Of a stretch of 64,000 nt of DNA, positions 63,801-64,000 are shown piece by piece. The translations under genes and the position numbers were made by a program. Origin of the DNA: Ricinus communis (taxonomy: Eukaryota; Streptophyta; Magnoliopsida; Malpighiales; Euphorbiaceae); NCBI RefSeq assembly GCF_019578655.1, contig NC_063256.1, positions 11,160,001 through 11,224,000 of the forward strand, in the 5' to 3' direction. Position 1 is the first letter of the stretch; the number at the start of each line of letters is the position of its first letter. Under the pieces are notes generated by a model. The model was not told the DNA's origin, searched no databases, and saw only the letters and a program-made list of their open reading frames with translations.

Positions 63801-64000
63801 AACGGCTGGAATCCATCAAAATGGGCTGCCCATTTGAAAAAATAAATAAATATAAAAGATAGTTTAATTTATGTATTTATGTGTATGGCATTCACATGGT
63901 TAAGTTTTATCTTACAGCTACACATATATAGAGTGCCTACTACAGAAATGAGAAATTCCTTAGCATGTAAGATTCTAAATCAAAGTCATTTCACCTTAGC
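56106..64000. other. Intergenic, AT-rich, no gene supported
   Basis: The first 700 bases hold the DUF639 leader and promoter. Beyond that I see no coding region. There are a T-run near 58219-58242, a (TA)15 at 60807-60836, a short TA run near 61205-61220, GGGCC/GGCCCA motifs near 60094 and 60136, and a more GC-balanced, pyrimidine-rich stretch at about 61620-62160. That last stretch could be promoter or conserved non-coding DNA of a gene beyond the right edge. Confidence 0.5.
60807..60836. repeat. (TA)15 microsatellite
   Basis: Uninterrupted TA dinucleotide run of 30 bases in intergenic DNA. Confidence 0.9.

Noticed and set aside
1..64000. tRNA, rRNA, CRISPR or organelle-DNA insertions
   Set aside because: No complete tRNA cloverleaf, no rRNA beyond the 5S-derived TRIM fragments, no CRISPR-like spaced repeats and no recognisable plastid or mitochondrial gene were seen. 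A tRNAscan or organelle BLAST would be needed to exclude small cases.

Overview
The window is nuclear DNA of a eudicot plant. It has long AT-rich intergenic stretches, GT-AG introns (plus one GC-AG), tRNA-Met-primed LTR elements, and genes of plant-only families (NAC, VQ, CRM splicing factors, DUF639, DUF1666). Protein style and gene order suggest a rosid, possibly Malpighiales, but I cannot name the species.

Seven protein-coding genes were assembled exon by exon by matching splice sites and reading phase. From left to right: a DUF1666 gene (minus, 5' part only, running off the left edge); a NAC transcription factor of the NAC058 type (plus); an ESP1/CstF64-like 3'-end processing protein (plus); a three-CRM-domain organelle splicing factor of the EMB1865 type (minus); an SMP plus triple-C2 membrane tether of the SYTF/NTMC2T3 type (minus); a single-exon VQ-motif protein (plus); and a DUF639 membrane protein (minus).

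Between 1.4 and 11.7 kb lie a Cassandra-type TRIM remnant (two tandem modules derived from 5S rRNA, with a primer-binding site between them) and a deleted Ty1/copia element with 148-149 bp LTRs, PBS, PPT, a broken gag and a protease remnant. Two SINE-derived fragments sit in introns. The regions 13.6-15.9, 39-46 and 56-64 kb are AT-rich and hold no gene I can support.

The genes share no pathway, as is usual in plants. Their order is the notable point. From memory, five of them match Arabidopsis At3g18350, At3g18360, At3g18370, At3g18390 and At3g18400, and the other two match the neighbours At1g73840 and At1g73850. The window would then look like an unfractionated ancestral segment whose genes were split between two Arabidopsis regions. 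I found no clearly new molecular system. The most unusual local features are a splice acceptor embedded in an in-frame 36-nt minisatellite (CRM gene), a GC-AG first intron (ESP1 gene), the 5S-derived TRIM, a 56-bp repeat overlapping a long palindrome, and an unexplained coding-like stretch antisense to an intron of the C2 gene.
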